Of a stretch of 53,627 nt of DNA, positions 17,231 to 23,987 are shown one piece after another. The stretch comes from CAYWXK01 sp964462515. Lineage in GTDB: Bacteria > Planctomycetota > Phycisphaerae > Sedimentisphaerales > Anaerobacaceae. The position numbers and the translations under genes are program-made. The notes below the pieces were generated by a model that worked only from the letters and a program-made list of their open reading frames with translations, did no database searches and was not told the DNA's origin. The DNA is taken from NCBI GenBank assembly GCA_964462515.1, contig CAYWXK010000027.1, positions 1 through 53,627 on the forward strand. The letters are read 5' to 3'. Every line of letters starts with the position of its first letter. Position 1 is the stretch's first letter.

Positions 17231-18517
17231 ATGAATTCAAATGGAAAATCTTGGTTGATCCACCAATCAACGATGGTAAAACTTATGCACATTTTTTGCC
17301 TCTCCCTGCTCGTGCAAATTCCGTGGATGCATGCAGCGGCGGCCGACCCCAAAACTGCCGCCTCCTGGGAGGTTGGCACACCCATCGTCACTTACTGGTG
17401 CGGCCCGCCGCTCACAGATGCCGTCGCGCAGCAGATGACCGAAGGCGGCTTTAACCTCGTCTGGTGCGGCAACGAAAAGGAACTCGATGTGGCTCACCGT
17501 TACGGCCTGCGCGGTCAACTCACGAGCACGCTGCTCACACCCGCATCGCTTGACGACCCCAATCGCCGCGAGCAAATGGACGCCCTTATCGACCGTGTCA
17601 GCAAGCACCCTGCGCTTTATTCCTACCACATCATTGATGAGCCTAATGCGTTGCAGTTCCCTGCGCTCGGCAAGTTAGTCGCGTATCTGCGCGAGCGCGA
17701 CCCGGCGCACCTGGCCTACATAAACCTGTTCCCGACGTATGCCAGCAACGCACAGCTCGGCACTCAGGGCGACGTGGTTACGGCCTACAAAGAGCACCTG
17801 CGCCTCTACGTCGAGCAGGTGAAGCCAGCGCTCATAAGCTACGACCACTATCAGTTCAGACTCAACGGCGATGGCGACCAATACTTCCTGAACCTGGCGA
17901 TGATACGGCGTGCGGCGCAGGACGCAGGTGTGCCCTTCCTCAACATTGTGCAAGCCTGCACGTGGGCGCCGGACGCGATGCGTGTGCCAAATAAGAACGA
18001 GCTGCGCTACTTAGTCTATTCAACGCTGGCATACGGAGCGCAAGGCATCAGCTATTATGTCTATGCCTGCGCGAACCACCAAGGGAGTCTCGTCAGTCTG
18101 GACGGGACGCCCGGTCCTCTTTATCACGCGCTCAAATCCTACAACCGCGAGTTCGCCGCCATCGCGATGGAACTGAAGCCGCTGCGCTCGCTGGGCGTTT
18201 ATCACACCTCAATGTTGGAACGCGGCTGCGAGATGCTGCCAGCGGATGCGTCCTTCCGGCTCAACCCATTGGAGTCGCCCGCCGGGACGCGAGGTTTTTT
18301 GCTTGGCTGCTTCGGGGCCAAAGATAAGACGACTCACGTGGTCGTGGTGAACTTGGACTACAACGCCGAGGTGAACGCATCGCTCGTGGGGCCGGGTGAA
18401 CTCGAACTCTTCGACGCTGCGACCGCTCAATGGTCCTCCGCGAAGAAGGTTACAATCGAATTGATTCTGCCGCCCGGTGGAGGGAAGCTTGTGCGAATCG
18501 CTCGGCCAGACAAGTAA
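17231..18517 (+). CDS. exported TIM-barrel protein, glycosidase-like
   Basis: A 428-residue protein with an N-terminal hydrophobic stretch (LMHIFCLSLLVQIPW, about residues 18-32) acting as signal peptide. The body reads as a (beta/alpha)8 barrel: TPIVTYWCGPPLTDAV, GGFNLVWC, a strand-4-like motif SYHIIDEPNA with Glu near residue 136 as candidate acid/base, ALISYDHYQF, and GAQGISYYVYAC. The C-terminal beta domain resembles those after clan GH-A barrels (GH42/GH5-like). The exact family is not assigned and the nucleophile is unclear, so it could be a non-catalytic homologue. The start at 17231 has AGGAG upstream; an internal ATG (MVKLMHIF) is also possible. Codon use is more C-rich than in its neighbours. 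Confidence 0.65.
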   Translation: MNSNGKSWLIHQSTMVKLMHIFCLSLLVQIPWMHAAAADPKTAASWEVGTPIVTYWCGPPLTDAVAQQMTEGGFNLVWCGNEKELDVAHRYGLRGQLTSTLLTPASLDDPNRREQMDALIDRVSKHPALYSYHIIDEPNALQFPALGKLVAYLRERDPAHLAYINLFPTYASNAQLGTQGDVVTAYKEHLRLYVEQVKPALISYDHYQFRLNGDGDQYFLNLAMIRRAAQDAGVPFLNIVQACTWAPDAMRVPNKNELRYLVYSTLAYGAQGISYYVYACANHQGSLVSLDGTPGPLYHALKSYNREFAAIAMELKPLRSLGVYHTSMLERGCEMLPADASFRLNPLESPAGTRGFLLGCFGAKDKTTHVVVVNLDYNAEVNASLVGPGELELFDAATAQWSSAKKVTIELILPPGGGKLVRIARPDK

Positions 18518-18641
18518 CAACGCGGCTTGGCCAACGTAAGACGCGGCAGCAATAACCTTTCTGGCTATGGCTGGCTCACCCAGACGAGTCGATATTTGTC
18601 TATCGAGGAAACTACGGGATTTGAAGGTAGATGTAACAATT

Positions 18642-18755
18642 TTAGCTGAACATTAAGGAGGTTTCTTTTTCTGCGTTCTCTTCTGCGAGGGCGGAAAGCA
18701 GCCGGCTGGCGGCCTCGTCGGATAATTGGCCGCGTCCATCGTCTCTCGTCCCTCG
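18642..18755 (-). pseudogene. orphan 3' tail of a small terminase-like gene
   Basis: In one open frame the minus strand reads RDDGRGQLSDEAASRLLSA then LAEENAEKET, matching the C-terminus of the intact small terminase-like protein (RDDGQ... ETASRLLSALAEESIEKET). It has no start and is closed upstream by a TGA. It lacks the VQGFALP palindromic insert of the intact gene, so it may preserve the older form of the tail. It lies just beyond the PEP-CTERM gene at 18789-19520. Confidence 0.75.
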
Positions 18756-18761
18756 TCACGA
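18734..18761. repeat. heptanucleotide tract
   Basis: Four 7-bp units: GTCCATC, GTCTCTC, GTCCCTC, GTCACGA. It overlaps the upstream end of the terminase-tail relic. Confidence 0.65.
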
Positions 18762-18788
18762 GCATAGGGCACCGAGTATGGACGATGC

Positions 18789-19520
18789 CTACCGTTTTCT
18801 GCGACGGACCAAAGCCGCAACGGCTCCGAGTCCCAGTAGTGACAACGTAGCCGGCTCGGGAATGCCGAACGTGTCCAATTCAAAATCTACGTTTGCCGTG
18901 CCATTTGGGTTGAGTATGACCTCTATACTCGTGGCGTTCTGAAATACACTTGGGTTGGAGAAGCTGCTGAACGGCACCTGAAAAGTCAGAGGCGATGAAC
19001 TCCCGAGAATCCCGCCAGAGAAGGTTGACGATTGTGCAATCGAATTAACCGTAATCAGGATATCGACAACCGTCCCCATACCTGGGTCTGTGAAGAGAAA
19101 ATCGAAATAGAATCCTGAGCCATAGCTTGTTAAGTCCATGCCCCCGAGCCCCTCGGCGTTGACAAGCTGCGCTGGTGGTCCCACAATGTCTGCATCCAGG
19201 CCGTCATACTGAAGGGTCGCAGCGGTGCCGGCAGAGCCAAAACTCGCGAACGCAAATGAACCGCCGCCGACAAGGCCTGCGTAGGAAATCGGCGATGGGC
19301 TCCCCAGAACGTCAACAAGAACGTCCCGCTCGCCGCCAAGTATTGAGCCGTCCGCAGTTTTGATAAGCGCCGGGTCGGGATTCAGTAAATTGATTATCGT
19401 CACGACCGAACTGTTAGGCGCGGAGAAATCGTCGATAACAATCGCTGCTTTCGCCGGCAAACCGCACGCCGCAAGAACCCCCAGAACCGCTACAGCCATT
19501 AATCCTTTGTATCCACACAT
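18789..19520 (-). CDS. PEP-CTERM sorted exported protein
   Basis: A 243-residue protein with a signal peptide (GLMAVAVLGVLAACGLPAKA), a beta-sandwich-like body (IVIDDFSAPNSSVV, then Gly/Ser-rich strands) and C-terminal IPEPATLSLLGLGAVAALVRRRKR, a textbook PEP-CTERM signal with hydrophobic span and basic tail. LAAC in the signal could be read as a lipobox, but the AKA-A cleavage site and the PEP-CTERM tail favour signal peptidase I. Two adjacent ATGs are possible (19523 and 19520); the second has better spacing from GGAGG. The gene sits between the intact small terminase gene and an orphan copy of that gene's 3' tail. Function of the body unknown. Confidence 0.85.
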   Translation of the reverse strand: MCGYKGLMAVAVLGVLAACGLPAKAAIVIDDFSAPNSSVVTIINLLNPDPALIKTADGSILGGERDVLVDVLGSPSPISYAGLVGGGSFAFASFGSAGTAATLQYDGLDADIVGPPAQLVNAEGLGGMDLTSYGSGFYFDFLFTDPGMGTVVDILITVNSIAQSSTFSGGILGSSSPLTFQVPFSSFSNPSVFQNATSIEVILNPNGTANVDFELDTFGIPEPATLSLLGLGAVAALVRRRKR

Positions 19521-19857
19521 CATTACCTCCTTCAATTAAAATTAGCAAAAATACACTGTTTTTGAGCCACTATTATCGAATTCAAGTCCTATAGTACCCA
19601 ACTTCATCTCAGTGTCAATAGATTTTCGGCTCAAAGTTAAAAATTTTTTGTAGTTTTTCTGGAGGAGATTTAGTTCAAGGCACACTCCCTGTGTATTCCG
19701 CTTTGGGATTCCTTACGGCAGACGATATGAAGTGGTGGTCGTTTAAGTTGTATAAGTCCTTTCTAAAAAGGAGATGCGCCATAGTAAAATGTCAAGACTT
19801 AATGGCATGACTTAAAATAATCTAATATACTCCGTTCAACCGTCCTCAGTCAAAAAG
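19521..19857. other. intergenic region without a recognised gene
   Basis: 337 bp, AT-rich near 19540-19660. No tRNA, repeat or attachment site was recognised. It separates the PEP-CTERM gene from the phage block. Confidence 0.5.
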
Positions 19858-20331
19858 TCAGGTTTCTTTTTCTATGCTCTCTTCCGCTAAGGCGGAAAGT
19901 AGTCTGCTGGCGGTTTCGGGGGGCAGGGCGAAGCCCTGCACCGGATCAGGGCCGACTCGTCTATCATCTTTCGTCGGTTGTCCATCGTCTCTGGCCCAGT
20001 TGGTGTGCATAGAGATAATATCGAGGCAGGCCTTGCGTGCGGTCTCCTGATTTTCAGAGTCGGTCAGTTGCACCAGCTTTGCTGCTGCGAGCGGTGCGTA
20101 GCGGGCAATCAAAAGAGCACTCTGGCGAAGATGACTTTCAATCCTGCGGTCAAGCTCATCGGCAAAATCTTTGTTGGCCAGCCACCTCTTGTAGAGATTA
20201 TGCGAGACTTTGTATTTGTCGAGGATGGCCTGCTCATCGAGCTCGCCTTTGAAAAGCTGGTCGATGACGGCCAGTTGGCGTTTGGTTAGTTTGCCACACG
20301 GACGGCGGATAAATTTTATTTTTTTGTTCAT
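19858..20331 (-). CDS. small terminase-like HTH protein
   Basis: A 157-residue protein opening with a basic stretch (MNKKIKFIRRPCGKLTKRQ) and a helix-turn-helix-like region (AVIDQLFKGELDEQAILDKYKVSHNLYKRWL, about 20-50), then a helical part with AARYAPLAAAKLVQLTDSENQETARKACLDI typical of phage small-terminase/phBC6A51-type proteins. Small terminases recognise packaging sites; no large subunit follows, so packaging function is unproven. The start at 20331 is in frame with AAGGA upstream at 11 bases. The C-terminal part carries a translated heptad tract (DDGQPTK, DDRRVGP) and a palindromic insert (VQGFALP) that the relic at 18642-18755 lacks. Last gene of a leftward operon. Confidence 0.6.
   Translation of the reverse strand: MNKKIKFIRRPCGKLTKRQLAVIDQLFKGELDEQAILDKYKVSHNLYKRWLANKDFADELDRRIESHLRQSALLIARYAPLAAAKLVQLTDSENQETARKACLDIISMHTNWARDDGQPTKDDRRVGPDPVQGFALPPETASRLLSALAEESIEKET
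19923..19961. repeat. palindromic element inside the small terminase-like gene
   Basis: GCAGGGCGAAGCCCTGC hairpin, related in core and flanks to the element in rsmE at 5243-5281, and read in the same frame (VQGFALP). Confidence 0.6.
19956..19990. repeat. heptanucleotide tract inside coding sequence
   Basis: Five units (CTCGTCT, ATCATCT, TTCGTCG, GTTGTCC, ATCGTCT) translated on the minus strand as the repeated 7-mers DDGQPTK and DDRRVGP. Confidence 0.65.
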
Positions 20332-20344
20332 TGGTTCATCGTTC

Positions 20345-20387
20345 CTTGATACTCGATGCTCGATTCTCAATGTTCTATGCGCTGCTT
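20345..20387. repeat. heptanucleotide tract between two phage genes
   Basis: Units include TTGATAC, TCGATGC, TCGATTC, TCAATGT and TCTATGC. It lies just upstream of the small terminase-like start and covers the stop codon of the DUF1376 gene. Confidence 0.7.
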
Positions 20388-21130
20388 CTGTAGCCGAGCT
20401 CTTTTTGCAGCAGGGCGATGAAGACCGCTGCTGGATTTCTGCCCTTTTGTGCTTCTTTTGCGTAGTCGAGGACCTGTGCGAAGATTTCCTGTGTGAATCG
20501 GCCTGCTGCCACGCCTGCGGTCAGCCAGTTGGTGACATTTCGGAAGCAAGTTCTGTCGGATTGGCTGCGAGGCCTGATTATCTGGCAAAGAGCGCCGTTG
20601 AAATGCAGCGACTGAATCTGGCCGTCTGCCGCGATGCGTGTGGCGGTTTGGCTTAATGCCGTTCGAGGCGAAGTCGAAAAAGAGAGAGTTTGATTAATCG
20701 AATTCGTATTCGAATTCGAGAGTTCTTTTCTTTCTCTTTCGATTTCGTTATCTTTCGTTGGTTGCAGCGGCGTTCCAACCTCGGTTGCAACCGCGGCTTG
20801 TCTTTTTCTTGCAGATGCAAGTCCTGCCTGTCGCTGGTGTTGCGTAAATTCTTTTGCCCTTCTTAATTCTTTTGTTACACGTTTATGCTTTATCACGCCG
20901 TCGCGTGTCAGAAATTTTTTTTCGATATTTTGCCAGACTTTTTCGAAGTCGGTATCGGAGCAGTTGCACATTCGCGCAAGTGTTAGCGGTTCGAGTTCGG
21001 ACCGGCCATTGTTGCAATAAAGGTGGAAAAGCAGCGTGCAATAGACGCCTCGCTCCTGGGCGTTCATCCTGATGAAGTCGGAGTCTAACAAAAACGCTTC
21101 ACTTTCGAGCTGGACATATCTTACTTTCAT
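20375..21130 (-). CDS. DUF1376 (YdaU-like) phage replication-associated protein
   Basis: A 251-residue protein. The N-terminal 85 residues (YVQLESEAFLLDSDFIRMNAQERGVYCTLLFHLYCNNG ... WQNIEKKFLTRDGVIKHKRVTKEL) match DUF1376, a winged-helix-like domain common beside phage replication genes. A basic linker and a Ser/Thr/Asn-rich stretch follow. The C-terminal 70 residues (CFRNVTNWLTAGVAAGRFTQEIFAQVLDYAKEA) resemble the tail of replication initiator-like proteins. Its start overlaps the stop of the upstream ParB-like gene by 4 bp (ATGA), so the two are translationally coupled. A role in replication is inferred from family and context. Confidence 0.8.
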   Translation of the reverse strand: MKVRYVQLESEAFLLDSDFIRMNAQERGVYCTLLFHLYCNNGRSELEPLTLARMCNCSDTDFEKVWQNIEKKFLTRDGVIKHKRVTKELRRAKEFTQHQRQAGLASARKRQAAVATEVGTPLQPTKDNEIERERKELSNSNTNSINQTLSFSTSPRTALSQTATRIAADGQIQSLHFNGALCQIIRPRSQSDRTCFRNVTNWLTAGVAAGRFTQEIFAQVLDYAKEAQKGRNPAAVFIALLQKELGYRSSA

Positions 21131-21840
21131 AGTTCACTGATTCTCGATACTCGATTCTCGATTTTTGATTTATTCTTTCTTGTTAATTCTGTTGCAAAGT
21201 ATTGTTTGATTTCGTCAGAAGTTTTTGCGGCTAAAAAACTGCCGGCAAGAACAGCAAGAGCTGCTGAGCGAGTTTTTGCTCTGGTCTGGTTTTGTGCGAT
21301 ATCTGTGGCTGCAAGCGACAGCGCCTTTTCAATTTTCTGCTTCTGCGCAGAGGTTACAAAAAATACCATCGGTTGAGCAAAACCATTTGTCGGTATGTTT
21401 GCGGGAGTAGCGGGTAATTTTAGATTAGTCAATCGCTCAATCTGCTTGCTGGTTGCAGGCAGAAGTTTTGCAAGCTCACGGGCCGACATTTTTGAATTTA
21501 GTTTTCGAAGCAGTGCGAGTTTTTTCTCAAGAACATCTGTGCCGGAAAGGCGGTTGATTGTGGCAAGCAGGATGTCTGTCTGGTGGTCGTCGATGTTCCA
21601 GATTACGACGTTGGCGGTTTTATAGCAGAGCTGCTTTATCGCCTGGTAACGGTGGAAGCCGTTGATTATCTGAAAGCAGCCTGCTTTATCCGGGTGCGGC
21701 CGCACCAAGAGAGGCTCATAGCGTCCGGTTTGCTTTATGTTGCGAACCAGTTTATCGAAGTTCGTGTTGCTCATCCGGTTGGGATTGTCAGGATGAGGGA
21801 GGAGTTTTTCGAGCTTGATTGTTCGTAATTCATCATTCAT
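21127..21840 (-). CDS. ParB-like nuclease-domain protein
   Basis: A 237-residue protein. The N-terminal ParB/sulfiredoxin-like domain has KLLPHPDNPNRMS (about residues 12-24), GRYEPLLVRPHPDKAG and INGFHRYQAIKQL (about 58-70), where the GxHR(Y/R) motif is the nucleotide-binding signature of ParB-type proteins. The C-terminal half is helical and basic. Phages use such proteins for DNA binding, partition or DNA-modification pathways. Overlaps the DUF1376 gene by 4 bp. Its first seven codons (MNDELRT) and its last codons (IENRVSRISEL) are both made of heptanucleotide units, so the gene is framed by tract sequence at each end. Confidence 0.8.
   Translation of the reverse strand: MNDELRTIKLEKLLPHPDNPNRMSNTNFDKLVRNIKQTGRYEPLLVRPHPDKAGCFQIINGFHRYQAIKQLCYKTANVVIWNIDDHQTDILLATINRLSGTDVLEKKLALLRKLNSKMSARELAKLLPATSKQIERLTNLKLPATPANIPTNGFAQPMVFFVTSAQKQKIEKALSLAATDIAQNQTRAKTRSAALAVLAGSFLAAKTSDEIKQYFATELTRKNKSKIENRVSRISEL
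21138..21172. repeat. heptanucleotide tract at the 3' end of the ParB-like gene
   Basis: Units TCGATAC, TCGATTC, TCGATTT, TTGATTT. Translated on the minus strand into the IENRVSRISEL C-terminus. Confidence 0.7.
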
Positions 21841-21893
21841 AGTTCGTTGCCAAAAAGTGAATTAGTTAATTGGTCATTCGTCATTCGTTGTTT
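21822..21893. repeat. two heptanucleotide tracts between ParB-like and GNAT genes
   Basis: Tract 1 (21822-21849: TTCGTAA, TTCATCA, TTCATAG, TTCGTTG) contains the ParB-like start codon. Tract 2 (21865-21893, with GTCATTC repeated) contains the stop codon of the GNAT gene at 21881. Confidence 0.7.
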
Positions 21894-22639
21894 GACATTT
21901 CTGATACCCATAATTTCATATTTGGGTTAAACCAGATATAATATATCGGCTTTTCGGTCAGTTTTGACAGGATGTATCTTGTGCGTTCAATTCCCGGCGA
22001 CATATTTCGGCGTTTGCCATAGCATTGCAGGAATTTTTGAATTTGTTTTTCAATGAAATCCGCGGCAGGCCAGCGAAGGGCGGCAAGTTTATTCTGGACA
22101 AGCTCGGCGTCGAGCAGGTCGCTTTCTTCGATATCTACCAGGCTTAAAGCCTCAATAAGCTGTACACAATCCTTTGATGTTGAGCCGATGTATGGCGTCA
22201 AGCCTGCCTTTTCAAAGAATGGATTTACAAGTCCCATTACGGCAAGGGCCTCGATGATGGGGACATTCATTTGCGGCATTGTTTCGCGAACGAGCCGAGT
22301 GGCAAGGCCCAGGCCTCGCAATCGCGGGTCGATGATGACGCGGGCGATTGTGCGGATGTTTTTGTTGATAAGGGCAAGCTGCGTGCGTCTGTCGAGTCCT
22401 GCAAAAAGGCCGGCGGTGGCGACATTTCTCATTGCAAGACCAGCGGTGGGCAAGCAATAGACGATGACGCCGAGCGGGTCGGACTTCGGTAAGCCAGGCA
22501 CATACGAGACAGGTTTTAATGCGAAGATGCCGGCGAGCGGGCCTATGGTGTCAGAGCGGTAGTGATAGGCACAGAGACTTTTGTAATCATCCATACAGCC
22601 ATGTACTACCTGCAATTTTTTTGTAATGCTACACATCAT
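21881..22639 (-). CDS. GNAT-fold acetyltransferase-like protein (COG2401-type partner)
   Basis: A 252-residue protein with a GNAT core. IARVIIDPRLRGLGLATRLVRETMP (about residues 97-121) is motif A, with the acyl-CoA pyrophosphate loop RxxGLA, followed by IEALAVMGLVNPFFEKAGLTPY. The N-terminus has YKSLCAYHYRSDTIGP. It ends 18 bp before an ABC ATPase gene on the same strand. COG2401 is described as an ABC-type ATPase fused to a predicted acetyltransferase; here the two parts are separate adjacent genes. Phage GNAT proteins of the Mom type modify DNA bases, so a DNA-modification role is a reasonable hypothesis, not shown by the sequence. Confidence 0.7.
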   Translation of the reverse strand: MMCSITKKLQVVHGCMDDYKSLCAYHYRSDTIGPLAGIFALKPVSYVPGLPKSDPLGVIVYCLPTAGLAMRNVATAGLFAGLDRRTQLALINKNIRTIARVIIDPRLRGLGLATRLVRETMPQMNVPIIEALAVMGLVNPFFEKAGLTPYIGSTSKDCVQLIEALSLVDIEESDLLDAELVQNKLAALRWPAADFIEKQIQKFLQCYGKRRNMSPGIERTRYILSKLTEKPIYYIWFNPNMKLWVSEMSNNE

Positions 22640-22657
22640 TATTTTGAGCTTTTAATT

Positions 22658-23299
22658 TTAAGTTTTAAGTTTGTATATCACCTGCGTTGGTCCACAAAAC
22701 TCTTTTTCAATCAGCACATCCGGTGACAGGTCAACAAGGATATCATTGTGGCTGGATGCGAGGATAAAGATTGTGCCGGTCTTTTTTGCAAACTTGTGGA
22801 TGTTGTATGCGATTGAGGCGGCGGTTATATGGTCAAGGGCAGCACAGAACTCATCGGCAAAGACAAATTTCTTTTTTGCTGCCAGTGCCATTGCAAGCCG
22901 GAAGCGGTATTTCTGGCCATCACTAAGATTGGCAGGAGAGTTGAGGATACAGAAGCAATCACTTAACCCGGCGACACCAAGAATTTTCAAGCTCGTTATC
23001 AGGTCGGCGTTGATGCAATCTACAAGAGACCTATCGTGAGGTAATCTTATTTTCGACAGGTTCACCCGATTTGATGGAGGAACAGATTTTTCCAGCTCCT
23101 TTAGTAAAATAGTTTTCCCTGACCCTGATGGGCCGCTGATTAAGACAATGTCACCATCTTTGATTTCTATTTTACAGCTATGTGTAGAGGCTTGCTGGAA
23201 CCTGTCGATGGTCAAGCCGAACATCCGAAGCACGGCAGAGGACTTTTCGGTTAATTTTAATTGCCGGTTAATACTTTTTGAGATGGTGTATGTTGCCAT
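22658..23299 (-). CDS. ABC-type ATPase, COG2401-like, no membrane partner
   Basis: A 213-residue soluble ATPase. Walker A GPSGSGKT at 56-63, signature LSDGQ at 125-129, Walker B FVFADEF at 145-151 and an H-loop SSH near 184 are all present, so ATP hydrolysis is expected. No transmembrane gene is nearby, which argues against transport. With the GNAT gene downstream it forms a split COG2401 pair. The 5' end overlaps the upstream regulator gene by 43 bp, which suggests tight coupling. The ribosome site is weak (AAGAAAT), consistent with coupled translation. The role may be mechanical or regulatory in nucleic-acid handling; this is inference. Confidence 0.85.
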   Translation of the reverse strand: MATYTISKSINRQLKLTEKSSAVLRMFGLTIDRFQQASTHSCKIEIKDGDIVLISGPSGSGKTILLKELEKSVPPSNRVNLSKIRLPHDRSLVDCINADLITSLKILGVAGLSDCFCILNSPANLSDGQKYRFRLAMALAAKKKFVFADEFCAALDHITAASIAYNIHKFAKKTGTIFILASSHNDILVDLSPDVLIEKEFCGPTQVIYKLKT

Positions 23300-23727
23300 T
23301 GTTTTGAATTTCTTATTGTTTGGTGCGTTAAGTTATTGAGGATATTATTTATCCTTTTTATTGTTTTGCGGACGCTGTAGTATGAACGCTGCGTTTGGAC
23401 AGCGATTTTTTTCATCGGTAGTCCAAGCAGGAAATAATGTTTTGCGATAGTCAGCTCAGTTGCGGTGAATTTGCTGCGATTTTTCAGGCAGGTTATATAT
23501 TCGCAGGTAAGCAACCTTGACGACAATGTGCGGATTTTGCGAGCGATAGAAGATTCATTGCAGCCTGTCAGTTGAGAGAGCTGGCGGAAGTTGTGTCCAT
23601 CGTCAAGATACATCGTCATCAGCACCCTGTCTTTGCCTGTAAGTAAAAAGAGCCTGTTGCGAAGCAGTTCGATTGTTTTCGGGTCTTGGTCCAAGACAGC
23701 GTTGAATTTTTTATTTTCGTTACTCAT
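23257..23727 (-). CDS. phage HTH regulator, sigma region 4-like
   Basis: A 156-residue basic protein with two helix-turn-helix-like regions: DDGHNFRQLSQLTGCNESSIARKIRTLS (about 42-69) and TIAKHYFLLGLPMKKIAVQTQRSYYSVRKTIKRIN (about 93-127). The pattern resembles sigma-70 region 4 or transcription-control proteins of phages. It is the first gene of the leftward block and lies directly downstream of a promoter with nested palindromes, so autoregulation is likely. The 3' end overlaps the ABC ATPase gene by 43 bp. The family is not pinned down. Confidence 0.65.
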   Translation of the reverse strand: MSNENKKFNAVLDQDPKTIELLRNRLFLLTGKDRVLMTMYLDDGHNFRQLSQLTGCNESSIARKIRTLSSRLLTCEYITCLKNRSKFTATELTIAKHYFLLGLPMKKIAVQTQRSYYSVRKTIKRINNILNNLTHQTIRNSKQWQHTPSQKVLTGN

Positions 23728-23733
23728 TGTTAT

Positions 23734-23781
23734 TTTCGTATATGCGTAAATGAGTTCCTTTATTGGTCAGAATATACGAAA
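23734..23781. promoter_or_regulatory. operator-like inverted repeat in the leader of the leftward phage operon
   Basis: TTTCGTATAT (23734-23743) and ATATACGAAA (23772-23781) form a perfect 10-bp inverted repeat, 28 bp apart, between promoter and start codon of the HTH gene. Confidence 0.5.
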
Positions 23782-23799
23782 CACCAAGTATAATATGTT

Positions 23800-23834
23800 T
23801 GATATATATCATACATGCATATAACATTAGTCAA
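23800..23834 (-). promoter_or_regulatory. promoter with overlapping palindrome for the leftward operon
   Basis: Minus strand TTGACT, 17-bp spacer, TGATAT. The perfect palindrome TGATATATATCA (23800-23811) covers the -10 element, as expected for a repressor site. A second -35-like TTGACA lies at 23846-23851. Confidence 0.5.
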
Positions 23835-23987
23835 ATATATAACTTTGTCAAGGGTTTTGTCTAAAATTATTGAAAATTTATTGTAATTTTACTAACTATC
23901 AAACTTTAAGGTGGCAAAATTAGGTATCTGATTGGTTATAAGTCTTTGGCTGAACTGGAGATAGAATCAGAAGCGGTAAAAGGGCTG

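Noticed and set aside
18642..19990. Direct repeat at 18.66 and 19.86 kb as phage attachment sites
   Set aside because: The repeat is part of a phage gene rather than a host gene, no integrase is present and there is no matching copy at the right end of the virion operon.
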